Shown: piece after piece, positions 16,641 through 31,500 of the stretch
How positions within the stretch are numbered: position 1 is the stretch's first letter
Layout of the letters: each line of letters begins with the position of its first letter
Program-made: the position numbers and the translations under genes
Assembly: GCF_050947335.1 (NCBI RefSeq)
Contig: NW_027474081.1
Span: 1-64,000 of the forward strand
Source: Megachile rotundata
Lineage: Eukaryota > Arthropoda > Insecta > Hymenoptera > Megachilidae
Length of the DNA: 64,000 bases
Direction: 5' to 3'
The notes under the pieces: model-generated
Told to the model about the DNA's origin: nothing
Databases searched by the model: none
The model's input: only the letters and a program-made list of their open reading frames with translations

Positions 16641-17297
16641 TATGCTTATATGATCGATAGAACGACAAATACTATACTTACTACTCTTATTATTATCAAT
16701 CTAACTCATATTATTAGCCATATTATGCTTATATGATCGATAGAACGACAATTGCTATACTTATTACTCTTATTATTATCAATCTAACTCATATTATTAG
16801 CCATATTATGGTTAAATGATCGATAGAACGACAATTACTATACTTATTACTCTTATTATTATCAATCTAACTCGTAATATTAGCCATATTATGCTTATAT
16901 GATCGATAGAACTACAATTACTATACTCATTACTCTTATTATTATCTATCTAACTCATATTATTAGCCATATTATGCTTATATGATCGATAGAATGAGAA
17001 TTACCATACTCACTACTCTTATTATTATCAATCTAACGCATATTATTAGCCATATTATGCTTATATTATCGATAGAACGACAAATACTATACTTATTACT
17101 CTTATTATTATCAATCTAACTCATATTATTAGCCATATTATGGTTAAATGATCGATAGAACGACAATTACTATACTTATTACTCTTATTATTATCAATCT
17201 AACTCGTATTATTAGCCATATTATGCTTATATGATCGATAGAACGACAATTACTGTACTCACTACTCTTAGTATTATCAATCTAACTCATATTATTA

Positions 17298-17306
17298 GCC
17301 ATATAT
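17298..17306 (+). other. 1-bp deletion in the conserved CATATTATGC motif
   Basis: The monomer reads GCCATATATGC where all relatives read GCCATATTATGC. One T is missing. The matching offset to the 12.5-kb block becomes 65 monomers minus 1 bp after this point. Confidence 0.9.
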
Positions 17307-18202
17307 GCTTATATTATCGATAGAACGACAATTACTGTACTTATTACTGCTATTATTATCAATCTAACTCATATTATTAGCCATATTATGCTTATATGAT
17401 CGATGGAATGAGAATTACTGTACTCACTACTCTTAGTATTATCACTCTAACTCATATTATTAGCCATATTATGCTTATATGATCGATAGAACGACAATTA
17501 CTATACTTATTACTGTTATTATTATGAATCTAACTCATATTATTAACCATATTTTGCTTAAATGACCGATAGAACGACAATTACTATACTTATTACACTT
17601 ATTATTATCAATCTAACTCATATTATTAGCCATATTATGCTTATATGATCGATAGAACGACAATTACTATACTTATTACTCTTATTATTATCAATCTAAC
17701 TCATATTATTAGCCATATTGTGCTTATATGAGCGATAGAACGACAATTACTATATTTATTGCACTCACTATTATCAATCTAACTCACATTATTAGCCATA
17801 TTATGCTTATATGATCGATAGTACGACAATTACTATACTCATTACTCTTATTATTATCAATCTAACTCATATTGTTAACCATATTATGCAGATATGATCG
17901 ATCGAACGACAATTACTCTACTTCTTACACTTATTATTATCAATCTAACTCATATTATTAGCCATATTATGCCTATATGATCGATAGTACGACAATTACT
18001 ATACTCACTACTCTTAGTATTATCAATCTAACTCATATTATTAGCCATATTATCCTTATATGATCGATAGAACGAGAATTACTATACTCACTACTCTTAG
18101 TATTATCAATCTAACTCATATTATTAGCCATATTATGTTTATATTATCGATAGAACGACAATTACTATACTTATTACTGTTAGTATTATCAATCTAACTC
18201 AT

Positions 18203-18212
18203 ATTATTTAGC
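18203..18212 (+). other. 1-bp insertion in the CATATTATTAGCC motif
   Basis: The monomer reads CATATTATTTAGCC, with one extra T compared with its copy near 62195. This restores the register lost near 17302, leaving a net +2 from the window start. Confidence 0.9.
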
Positions 18213-20220
18213 CATATTATGCTTATATGATCGATAGAACGACAATTACTATACTTATTACTCTTATTATTATCAATCTAACTCATGTTATTAGCCATAT
18301 TGTGCTAATATGAGCGATAGAACGACAATTACTATATTTATTACACTCACTATTATCAATCTAACTCATATTATTAACCATATTATGCAGATATGATCGA
18401 TAGAACGACAATTACTATACTCATTACTCTTATTATTATCAATCCAACTCATGCTGTTAGCCATATTATGGTTATATGATCGATATAACGACAATTACTA
18501 TACTTATTAGTCTTATTATTATCAATCTAACTCATATTGTTAACCATATTATGCAGATATGATCGATAGAACGACAATTACTATACTCATTACTCTTATT
18601 ATTATCAATCTAACTCATATTATTAGCCATATTGTGCTTATATGATCGATAGAACGACAATTACTATACTTATTACTCTTATTATTATCAATCTAACTCG
18701 TATTATTAGCCATATTATGCTTATATGATCGATAGAACGACAAATACTATACTCATTACTCTCACTATTATCAATCCAACTCATATTATTACCCATATTA
18801 TGCTGATATGATCGATAGAACGACATTCACTATACTTATTACACTCACTATTATCAATCTAACTCATATTATTAACCATATTATGCAGATATGATCGATA
18901 GAACGACAATTACTGTACTTATTACTCTTATTATTATCATTCTATCTCATATTATTAACCATATTATGCTTATATGATCGATAAAACGACAGTTACTGTA
19001 CTTATTATTCTTAGTTTTATCAACCCAACTCATATTATTCGCCATATTATGCTTAAATGATCGAGAGAACGACAATTACTATACTTATTACTCTTATTAT
19101 TATCAATCTAACTCATATTATTCGCCATATTATGCTTATATGATCGATAGAATGAGAATTACTATACTCACTACTCTTAGTATTATCACTCTAACTCATA
19201 TTATTAGCCTTATTATGCTTATATGATCGATAGAACGACAATTACTGTACTTATTACTCTTATTATTATCAATCTAACTCATATTATTAGCCATATTATG
19301 CTTATATGATCGATAGAACGAGAATTACTATACTCACTACTCTTAGTATTATCAATCTAACTCATATTATTAGCCATATTATGGTTATATTATCGATAGA
19401 ACGACAATTACTATACTTATTACTGTTATTATTATGAATCTAACTCATATTATTAACCATATTATGCAGATATGATCGATAGAACTACAATTACTATACT
19501 CATTACTCTTATTATTATGATTCTTACTCATATTATTAGCCATATTATGCTTATATGATCGATAGAACTACAATTACTATACTCATTACTCTTATTATTA
19601 TCTATCTAACTCATATTATTAGCCATATTATGCTTATATGATCGATAGAATGAGAATTACTATACTCACTACTCTTAGTATTATCAATCTAACGCATATT
19701 ATTAGCCATATTATGCTTATATGATCGATGGAATGAGAATTACTGTACTCACTACTCTTAGTATTATCACTCTAACTCATATTATTAGCCATATTATGCT
19801 TATATGATCGATAGAACGACAATTACTATACTTATTACTCTTATTATTATGAATCTAACTCATGTTATTAGCCATATTGTGCTAATATGAGCGATAGAAC
19901 GACAATTACTATATTTATTACACTCACTATTATCAATCTAACTCATATTATTAACCATATTATGCAGATATGATCGATAGAACGACAATTACTATACTCA
20001 TTACTCTTATTATTATCAATCCAACTCATGCTATTAGCCATATTATGGTTATATGTTCGATATAACGACAATTACTATACTTATTACTCTTATTATTATC
20101 AATCTAACTCATACTGTTAACCATATTATGCAGATATGATCGATAGAACGACAATTACTATACTCATTACTCTTATTATTATCAATCTAACTCATATTAT
20201 TAGCCATATTGTGCTTATAT

Positions 20221-20303
20221 GATCGATAGAACGACAATTACTATACTTATTACTCTTATTATTATCAATCTAACTCATATTATTAGCCATATTATGCTTA
20301 TAT
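20221..20303 (+). repeat. Reference monomer of the 83-bp satellite
   Basis: This copy matches the majority base at every position I could judge by eye, so it serves as the type monomer. It begins at GATCGATAGAACGAC, continues through the T-rich half (CTTATTACTC then TTATTATTATC), then AATCTAACT, and ends in two adjacent related 12-mers, CATATTATTAGC and CATATTATGCTT, plus TATAT. It holds one ClaI site (ATCGAT) and two CpGs, one in ATCGAT and one in AACGAC. Frequent alternatives elsewhere are CTCACTACTC with TTAGTATTATC in the middle, TTAACC with GCAGAT at the end, GAACTAC or GAATGAG near the start, and TTATATTATCG in place of TTATATGATCG. Confidence 0.9.
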
Positions 20304-23300
20304 GATCGATAGAACGAGAATTACTATACTCACTACTCTTAGTATTATCAATCTAACTCATATTATTAGCCATATTATGGTTATATTATCGATAGAACGA
20401 CAATTACTATACTTATTACTGTTATTATTATGAATCTAACTCATATTATTAACCATATTATGCAGATATGATCGATAGAACTACAATTACTATACTCATT
20501 ACTCTTATTATTATGATTCTTACTCATATTATTAGCCATATTATGCTTATATGATCGATAGAATGAGAATTACTATACTCACTACTCTTAGTATTATCAA
20601 TCTAACGCATATTATTAGCCATATTATGCTTATATTATCGATAGAACGACAAATACTATACTTATTACTCTTATTATTATCAATCTAACTCATATTATTA
20701 GCCATATTATGGTTAAATGATCGATAGAACGACAATTACTATACTTATTACTCTTATTATTATCAATCTAACTCGTATTATTAGCCATATTATGCTTATA
20801 TGATCGATAGAACGACAATTACTGTACTCACTACTCTTAGTATTATCAATCTAACTCATATTATTAGCCATATTATGCTTATATTATCGATAGAACGACA
20901 ATTACTGTACTTATTACTGCTATTATTATCAATCTAACTCATATTATTAGCCATATTATGCTTATATGATCGATGGAATGAGAATTACTGTACTCACTAC
21001 TCTTAGTATTATCACTCTAACTCATATTGTTAGCCATATTATGCTTATATGATCGATAGAACGACAATTACTATACTTATTACTCTTATTATTATCAATC
21101 TAACTCGTATTATTAGCCATATTATGCTTATATTATCGATAGAACGACAATTACTATACTTATTACTGTTATTATTATAAATCTTACTCATATTATTAGC
21201 CATATTATGCTTAAATGACCGATAGAACGACAATTACTATACTTATTACTCTTATTATTATCAATCTAACTCATATTATTAGCCATATTATGCTTATATG
21301 ATCGATAGAACGACAAATACTATACTTATTACTCTTATTATTATCAATCTAACTCATATTATTAACCATATTATGCAGATATGATCGATAGAACGACAAT
21401 TACTATACTTATTACTCTTATTATTATCATTCTAACTCATATTATTAACCATATTATGCTTATATGATCGATAGAACGACAGTTACTATACTTATTACTC
21501 TTATTATTATCAATCTAACTCGTATTATTAGCCATATTATGCTTAAATGATCGATAGAACGACAATTACTATACTTATTACTGTTATTATTATGAATCCA
21601 ACTCATAATATTAACCATATTATGCAGATATGATCGATAGAACTACAATTACTATACTCATTACTCTTATTATTATCTATCTAACTCATATTATTAGCCA
21701 TATTATGCTTATATGATCGATAGAATGAGAATTACTATACTCACTACTCTTAGTATTATCAATCTAACGCATATTATTAGCCATATTATGCTTATATTAT
21801 CGATAGAACGACAAATACTATACTTATTACTCTTATTATTATCAATCTAACTCATATTATTAGCCATATTATGGTTAAATGATCGATAGAACGACAATTA
21901 CTATACTTATTACTCTTATTATTATCAATCTAACTCGTATTATTAGCCATATTATGCTTATATGATCGATAGAACGACAATTACTGTACTCACTACTCTT
22001 AGTATTATCAATCTAACTCATATTATTAGCCATATTATGCTTATATTATCGATAGAACGACAATTACTGTACTTATTACTGCTATTATTATCAATCTAAC
22101 TCATATTATTAGCCATATTATGCTTATATGATCGATGGAATGAGAATTACTGTACTCACTACTCTTAGTATTATCACTCTAACTCATATTATTAGCCATA
22201 TTATGCTTATATGATCGATAGAACGACAATTACTATACTTATTACTCTTATTATTATGAATCTAACTCATGTTATTAGCCATATTGTGCTAATATGAGCG
22301 ATAGAACGACAATTACTATATTTATTACACTCACTATTATCAATCTAACTCATATTATTAACCATATTATGCAGATATGATCGATAGAACGACAATTACT
22401 ATACTCATTACTCTTATTATTATCAATCCAACTCATGCTATTAGCCATATTATGGTTATATGATCGATATAACGACAATTACTATACTTATTACTCTTAT
22501 TATTATCAATCTAAGTCATACTGTTAACCATATTATGCAGATATGATCGATAGAACGACAATTACTATACTCATTACTCTTATTATTATCAATCTAACTC
22601 ATATTATTAGCCATATTGTGCTTATATGATCGATAGAACGACAATTACTATACTTATTACTCTTATTATTATCAATCTAACGCATATTATTAGCCATATT
22701 ATGCTTATATGATCGATAGAACGACAAATACTATACTTATTACTCTTATTATTATCAATCTAACTCATATTATTAACCATATTATGCAGATATGATCGAT
22801 AGAACGACAATTACTATACTTATTACTCTTATTATTATCATTCTAACTCATATTATTAACCATATTATGCTTATATGATCGATAGAACGACAGTTACTAT
22901 ACTTATTACTCTTATTATTATCAATCTAACTCGTATTATTAGCCATATTATGCTTAAATGATCGATAGAACGACAATTACTATACTTATTACTGTTATTA
23001 TTATGAATCCAACTCATAATATTAACCATATTATGCAGATATGATCGATAGAACTACAATTACTATACTCATTACTCTTATTATTATCTATCTAACTCAT
23101 ATTATTAGCCATATTATGCTTATATGATCGATAGAATGAGAATTTCTATACTCACTACTCTTAGTATTATCAATCTAACGCATATTATTAGCCATATTAT
23201 GCTTATATTATCGATAGAACGACAAATACTATACTTATTACTCTTATTATTATCAATATAACTCATATTATTAGCCATATTATGGTTAAATGATCGATAG

Positions 23301-23623
23301 AACGACAATTACTATACTTATTACTCTTATTATTATCAATCTAACTCGCATTATTAGCCATATTATGCTTATATGATCGATAGAGCGACAATTACTGTAC
23401 TCACTACTCTTAGTATTATCAATCTAACTCATATTATTAGCCATATTATGCTTATATTATAGATAGAACGACAATTACTGTACTTATTACTGCTATTATT
23501 ATCAATCTAACTCATATTATTAGCCATATTATGCTTATATGATCGATGGAATGAGAATTACTGTACTCACTACTCTTAGTATTATCACTCTAACTCATAT
23601 TATTAGCCATATTATGCTTATAT

Positions 23624-24785
23624 GATCGATAGAACGACAATTACTATACTTATTACTCTTATTATTATGAATCTAACTCATGTTATTAGCCATATTGTGC
23701 TAATATGAACGATAGAACGACAATTACTATATTTATTACACTCACTATTATCAATCTAACTCATATTATTAACCATATTATGCAGATATGATCGATAGAA
23801 CGACAATTACTATACTCATTACTCTTACTATTATCAATCCAACTCATGCTATTAGCCATATTATGGTTATATGATCGATATAACGACAATTACTATACTT
23901 ATTACTCTTATTATTATCAATCTAACTCATACTGTTAACCATATTATGCAGATATGATCGATAGAACGACAATTACTATACTCATTACTCTTATTATTAT
24001 CAATCTAACTCATATTATTAGCCATATTGTGCTTATATGATCGATAGAACGACAATTACTATACTTATTACTCTTATTATTATCAATCTAACTCGTATTA
24101 TTAGCCATATTATGCTTATATGATCGATAGAACGACAAATACTATACTTATTACTCTTATTATTATCAATATAACTCATATTATTAGCCATATTATGCTT
24201 ATATGATCGATAGAACGACAATTACTATACTTATTACTCTTATTATTATGAATCTAACTCATGTTATTAGCCATATTGTGCTAATATGAACGATAGAACG
24301 ACAATTACTATATTTATTACACTCACTATTATCAATCTAACTCATATTATTAACCATATTATGCAGATATGATCGATAGAACGACAATTACTATACTCAT
24401 TACTCTTACTATTATCAATCCAACTCATGCTATTAGCCATATTATGGTTATATGATCGATATAACGACAATTACTATACTTATTACTCTTATTATTATCA
24501 ATCTAACTCATACTGTTAACCATATTATGCAGATATGATCGATAGAACGACAATTACTATACTCATTACTCTTATTATTATCAATCTAACTCATATTATT
24601 AGCCATATTGTGCTTATATGATCGATAGAACGACAATTACTATACTTATTACTCTTATTATTATCAATCTAACTCGTATTATTAGCCATATTATGCTTAT
24701 ATGATCGATAGAACGACAAATACTATACTTATTACTCTTATTATTATCAATATAACTCATATTATTAACCATATTATGCTAATAT
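23624..24785 (+). repeat. Local 7-monomer (581-bp) tandem duplication
   Basis: The segment 23624-24204 is repeated at 24205-24785. Both copies hold TGTGCTAATATGAACG (GAACG at 23707 and 24288), the TTACTATTATCAATCC form, the GATATAACG monomer and the TCATACTGTTAACC monomer, in the same order. Related copies near 28.8-29.8 kb and 33.9-35.0 kb have only one round. This explains why the offset between those blocks changes from 68 monomers to 61 across this interval. Confidence 0.88.
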
Positions 24786-25542
24786 GATCGACAGAACGAC
24801 AATTACTATACTTATTACACTCACTATTATCAATCTAACTCATATTATTGACCATATTATGCAGATATGATCGATAGCACGACATCTACTATACTTATTA
24901 CTCTTATTATTATCAACCTAACTCATATTATTAGCCATATTATGCTTATATGATCGATAGAACGACAATTACTATACTTATTATTCTTATTTTTATCAAC
25001 CCAACTCATATTATTCGCCATATTATGCTTAAATGATCGATAGAACGACAATTACTATACTTATTACTCTTATTATTATGAATCTTACTCATATTATTAG
25101 CCATATTATGCTTATATGATCGATAGAACTACAATTACTATACTCATTACTCTTATTATTATCAATCCAACTCATATTATTACCCATATTATGCTGATAT
25201 GATCGATAGAACGACATTCACTATACTTATTACACTCACTATTATCAATCTAACTCATATTATTAACCATATTATGCAGATATGATCGATAGAACGACAA
25301 TTACTATACTTATTACTCTTATTATTATCATTCTAACTCATATTATTAACCATATTATGCTTATATGATCGATAGAACGACAGTTACTATACTTATTATT
25401 CTTAGTTTTATCAACCCAACTCATATTATTCGCCATATTATGCTTAAATGACCGATAGAACGACAATTACTATACTTATTACTCTTATTATTATCAATCT
25501 AACTCATATTATTAGCCATATTATGCTTAAATGATCGATAGA

Positions 25543-28504
25543 ACGACAATTACTATACTTATTACTGTTATTATTATGAATCTAACTCATATTATTAACC
25601 ATATTATGCAGATATGATCGATAGAACTACAATTACTATACTCATTACTCTTATTATTATGATTCTTACTCATATTATTAGCCATATTATGCTTATATGA
25701 TCGATAGAACTACAATTACTATACTCATTACTCTTATTATTATCTATCTAACTCATATTATTAGCCATATTATGCTTATATGATCGATAGAATGAGAATT
25801 ACTATACTCACTACTCTTAGTATTATCAATCTAACGCATATTATTAGCCATATTATGCTTATATGATCGATGGAATGAGAATTACTGTACTCACTACTCT
25901 TAGTATTATCACTCTAACTCATATTATTAGCCATATTATGCTTATATGATCGATAGAACGACAATTACTATACTTATTACTCTTATTATTATGAATCTAA
26001 CTCATGTTATTAGCCATATTGTGCTAATATGAGCGATAGAACGACAATTACTATATTTATTACACTCACTATTATCAATCTAACTCATATTATTAACCAT
26101 ATTATGCAGATATGATCGATAGAACGACAATTACTATACTCATTACTCTTATTATTATCAATCCAACTCATGCTATTAGCCATATTATGGTTATATGTTC
26201 GATATAACGACAATTACTATACTTATTACTCTTATTATTATCAATCTAACTCATACTGTTAACCATATTATGCAGATATGATCGATAGAACGACAATTAC
26301 TATACTCATTACTCTTATTATTATCAATCTAACTCATATTATTAGCCATATTGTGCTTATATGATCGATAGAACGACAATTACTATACTTATTACTCTTA
26401 TTATTATCAATCTAACTCATATTATTAGCCATATTATGCTTATATGATCGATAGAACGAGAATTACTATACTCACTACTCTTAGTATTATCAATCTAACT
26501 CATATTATTAGCCATATTATGGTTATATTATCGATAGAACGACAATTACTATACTTATTACTGTTATTATTATGAATCTAACTCATATTATTAACCATAT
26601 TATGCAGATATGATCGATAGAACTACAATTACTATACTCATTACTCTTATTATTATGATTCTTACTCATATTATTAGCCATATTATGCTTATATGATCGA
26701 TAGAATGAGAATTACTATACTCACTACTCTTAGTATTATCAATCTAACGCATATTATTAGCCATATTATGCTTATATTATCGATAGAACGACAAATACTA
26801 TACTTATTACTCTTATTATTATCAATCTAACTCATATTATTAGCCATATTATGGTTAAATGATCGATAGAACGACAATTACTATACTTATTACTCTTATT
26901 ATTATCAATCTAACTCGTATTATTAGCCATATTATGCTTATATGATCGATAGAACGACAATTACTGTACTCACTACTCTTAGTATTATCAATCTAACTCA
27001 TATTATTAGCCATATTATGCTTATATTATCGATAGAACGACAATTACTGTACTTATTACTGCTATTATTATCAATCTAACTCATATTATTAGCCATATTA
27101 TGCTTATATGATCGATGGAATGAGAATTACTGTACTCACTACTCTTAGTATTATCACTCTAACTCATATTGTTAGCCATATTATGCTTATATGATCGATA
27201 GAACGACAATTACTATACTTATTACTCTTATTATTATCAATCTAACTCGTATTATTAGCCATATTATGCTTATATTATCGATAGAACGACAATTACTATA
27301 CTTATTACTGTTATTATTATAAATCTTACTCATATTATTAGCCATATTATGCTTAAATGACCGATAGAACGACAATTACTATACTTATTACTCTTATTAT
27401 TATCAATCTAACTCATATTATTAGCCATATTATGCTTATATGATCGATAGAACGACAAATACTATACTTATTACTCTTATTATTATCAATCTAACTCATA
27501 TTATTAACCATATTATGCAGATATGATCGATAGAACGACAATTACTATACTTATTACTCTTATTATTATCATTCTAACTCATATTATTAACCATATTATG
27601 CTTATATGATCGATAGAACGACAGTTACTATACTTATTACTCTTATTATTATCAATCTAACTCGTATTATTAGCCATATTATGCTTAAATGATCGATAGA
27701 ACGACAATTACTATACTTATTACTGTTATTATTATGAATCCAACTCATAATATTAACCATATTATGCAGATATGATCGATAGAACTACAATTACTATACT
27801 CATTACTCTTATTATTATCTATCTAACTCATATTATTAGCCATATTATGCTTATATGATCGATAGAATGAGAATTACTATACTCACTACTCTTAGTATTA
27901 TCAATCTAACGCATATTATTAGCCATATTATGCTTATATTATCGATAGAACGACAAATACTATACTTATTACTCTTATTATTATCAATCTAACTCATATT
28001 ATTAGCCATATTATGGTTAAATGATCGATAGAACGACAATTACTATACTTATTACTCTTATTATTATCAATCTAACTCGTATTATTAGCCATATTATGCT
28101 TATATGATCGATAGAACGACAATTACTGTACTCACTACTCTTAGTATTATCAATCTAACTCATATTATTAGCCATATTATGCTTATATTATCGATAGAAC
28201 GACAATTACTGTACTTATTACTGCTATTATTATCAATCTAACTCATATTATTAGCCATATTATGCTTATATGATCGATGGAATGAGAATTACTGTACTCA
28301 CTACTCTTAGTATTATCACTCTAACTCATATTATTAGCCATATTATGCTTATATGATCGATAGAACGACAATTACTATACTTATTACTCTTATTATTATG
28401 AATCTAACTCATGTTATTAGCCATATTGTGCTAATATGAGCGATAGAACGACAATTACTATATTTATTACACTCACTATTATCAATCTAACTCATATTAT
28501 TAAC
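25543..28504 (+). repeat. 74-monomer higher-order unit, partial copy 2
   Basis: This repeats 19401-22362 at an offset of 6142 bp, with markers such as TATGTTCGATATAACG at 26191-26206 and the TTATAAATCTTACTC monomer near 27318. The match stops near 28504, where TTAACCATATTATG continues as GCTTAT rather than GCAGAT because six monomers have been lost. Beyond that point the sequence follows the later half of the 17-monomer sub-unit. Confidence 0.75.
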
Positions 28505-31500
28505 CATATTATGCTTATATGATCGATAGAACGACAGTTACTATACTTATTACTCTTATTATTATCAATCTAACTCGTATTATTAGCCATATTATGCTTA
28601 AATGATCGATAGAACGACAATTACTATACTTATTACTGTTATTATTATGAATCCAACTCATAATATTAACCATATTATGCAGATATGATCGATAGAACTA
28701 CAATTACTATACTCATTACTCTTATTATTATCTATCTAACTCATATTATTAGCCATATTATGCTTATATGATCGATAGAATGAGAATTTCTATACTCACT
28801 ACTCTTAGTATTATCAATCTAACGCATATTATTAGCCATATTATGCTTATATTATCGATAGAACGACAAATACTATACTTATTACTCTTATTATTATCAA
28901 TATAACTCATATTATTAGCCATATTATGGTTAAATGATCGATAGAACGACAATTACTATACTTATTACTCTTATTATTATCAATCTAACTCGCATTATTA
29001 GCCATATTATGCTTATATGATCGATAGAGCGACAATTACTGTACTCACTACTCTTAGTATTATCAATCTAACTCATATTATTAGCCATATTATGCTTATA
29101 TTATCGATAGAACGACAATTACTGTACTTATTACTGCTATTATTATCAATCTAACTCATATTATTAGCCATATTATGCTTATATGATCGATGGAATGAGA
29201 ATTACTGTACTCACTACTCTTAGTATTATCACTCTAACTCATATTATTAGCCATATTATGCTTATATGATCGATAGAACGACAATTACTATACTTATTAC
29301 TCTTATTATTATGAATCTAACTCATGTTATTAGCCATATTGTGCTAATATGAACGATAGAACGACAATTACTATATTTATTACACTCACTATTATCAATC
29401 TAACTCATATTATTAACCATATTATGCAGATATGATCGATAGAACGACAATTACTATACTCATTACTCTTATTATTATCAATCCAACTCATGCTATTAGC
29501 CATATTATGGTTATATGATCGATATAACGACAATTACTATACTTATTACTCTTATTATTATCAATCTAACTCATACTGTTAACCATATTATGCAGATATG
29601 ATCGATAGAACGACAATTACTATACTCATTACTCTTATTATTATCAATCTAACTCATATTATTAGCCATATTGTGCTTATATGATCGATAGAACGACAAT
29701 TACTATACTTATTACTCTTATTATTATCAATCTAACTCGTATTATTAGCCATATTATGCTTATATGATCGATAGAACGACAAATACTATACTTATTACTC
29801 TTATTATTATCAATATAACTCATATTATTAACCATATTATGCTAATATGATCGACAGAACGACAATTACTATACTTATTACACTCACTATTATCAATCTA
29901 ACTCATATTATTGACCATATTATGCAGATATGATCGATAGCACGACATCTACTATACTTATTACTCTTATTATTATCAACCTAACTCATATTATTAGCCA
30001 TATTATGCTTATATGATCGATAGAACGACAATTACTATACTTATTATTCTTATTTTTATCAACCCAACTCATATTATTCGCCATATTATGCTTAAATGAT
30101 CGATAGAACGACAATTACTATACTTATTACTCTTATTATTATGAATCTTACTCATATTATTAGCCATATTATGCTTATATGATCGATAGAACTACAATTA
30201 CTATACTCATTACTCTTATTATTATCAATCCAACTCATATTATTACCCATATTATGCTGATATGATCGATAGAACGACATTCACTATACTTATTACACTC
30301 ACTATTATCAATCTAACTCATATTATTAACCATATTATGCAGATATGATCGATAGAACGACAATTACTATACTTATTACTCTTATTATTATCATTCTAAC
30401 TCATATTATTAACCATATTATGCTTATATGATCGATAGAACGACAGTTACTATACTTATTATTCTTAGTTTTATCAACCCAACTCATATTATTCGCCATA
30501 TTATGCTTAAATGACCGATAGAACGACAATTACTATACTTATTACTCTTATTATTATCAATCTAACTCATATTATTAGCCATATTATGCTTAAATGATCG
30601 ATAGAACGACAATTACTATACTTGTTACTGTTATTATTATGAATCTAACGCATATTATTAACCATATTATGCAGATATGATCGATAGAACTACAATTACT
30701 ATACTCATTACTCTTATTATTATCTATCTAACTCATATTATTAGCCATATTATGCTTATATGATCGATCGAATGAGAATTACTATACTCACTACTCTTAG
30801 TATTATCAATCTAACTCATATTATTAGCCATATTATGCTTATATGATCGATAGAACGACAATTACTATACTTATTACTCTTAGTATTATCAATCTAACTC
30901 ATATTATTAGCCATATTATGGTTATATTATCGATAGAACGACAATTACTATACTTATTACTCTTATTATTATCAATCTAACTCATATTATTAGCCATATT
31001 ATGCTTAAATGACCGATAGAACGACAATTACTATACTTATTACTCTTATTATTAAGAATCTAACTCATATTATTAGCCATATTATGCTTATATTATCGAT
31101 AGAACGACAATTACTATACTTATTACTGTTATTATTATCAATCTAACTCATATTATTAGCCATATTATGCTTATATGATCGATAGAATGAGAATTACTAT
31201 ACTCACTACTCTTAGTATTATCACTCTAACTCATATTATTAGCCTTATTATGCTTATATGATCGATAGGACGACAATTACTGTACTTATTACTCTTATTA
31301 TTATCAATCTAACTCATATTATTAGCCATATTATGCTTATATGATCGATAGAACGAGAATTACTATACTCACTACTCTTAGTATTATCAATCTAACTCAT
31401 ATTATTAGCCATATTATGGTTATATTATCGATAGAACGACAATTACTATACTTATTACTGTTATTATTATGAATCTAACTCATATTATTAACCATATTAT

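Larger units (their letters stand above)
15403..19400 (+). repeat. Mosaic satellite block joining parts of older units
   Basis: This block follows the second 75-monomer unit but does not continue it. It starts with the GACAACTGCTAT monomer near 15420, also seen near 39410 and 48206. The part from about 16524 to 18100 follows the order of 10961-12600, first at 67 monomers and then at 65 after loss of two monomers. The part from about 18160 to 18900 recurs at 62152-62898. No gene or non-satellite sequence is visible. Confidence 0.7.
19401..25542 (+). repeat. 74-monomer higher-order unit, copy 1
   Basis: This unit recurs at an offset of 6142 bp, which is 74 x 83. The rare TATGTTCGATATAACG form marks both copies (GTTC at 20055 and 26197), as do the TGATTCTTACTC monomers near 19515 and 25660. 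Inside it, the CCAACTCATAATATTAACC monomers at 21597 and 23008 are 1411 bp (17 monomers) apart, so a 17-monomer sub-unit is itself repeated. A 7-monomer duplication follows at 23624-24785. The left boundary is where TTATATTATCG here differs from TTAAATGATCG in the other copy. Confidence 0.75.

Noticed and set aside
18638..18826. Reverse-strand reading frame of 62 codons, with near-identical ones at 21045, 23120, 24033, 27187, 28764, 33910 and 62628
   Set aside because: Each lies wholly inside satellite monomers, and 83 is not a multiple of three, so the frame changes every monomer. The frames stay open only where substitutions happen to remove stops. Their mutual similarity follows from the block duplications (spacings are exact multiples of 83 bp). 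Those I checked at 21045 and 23120 start at TTG rather than ATG, and no ribosome-binding or domain signal is present.
20221..20303. CENP-B-box-like motif within the monomer
   Set aside because: The monomer has no GC-rich stretch resembling the known box. The two CpG sites sit in AT-rich contexts that do not match it.
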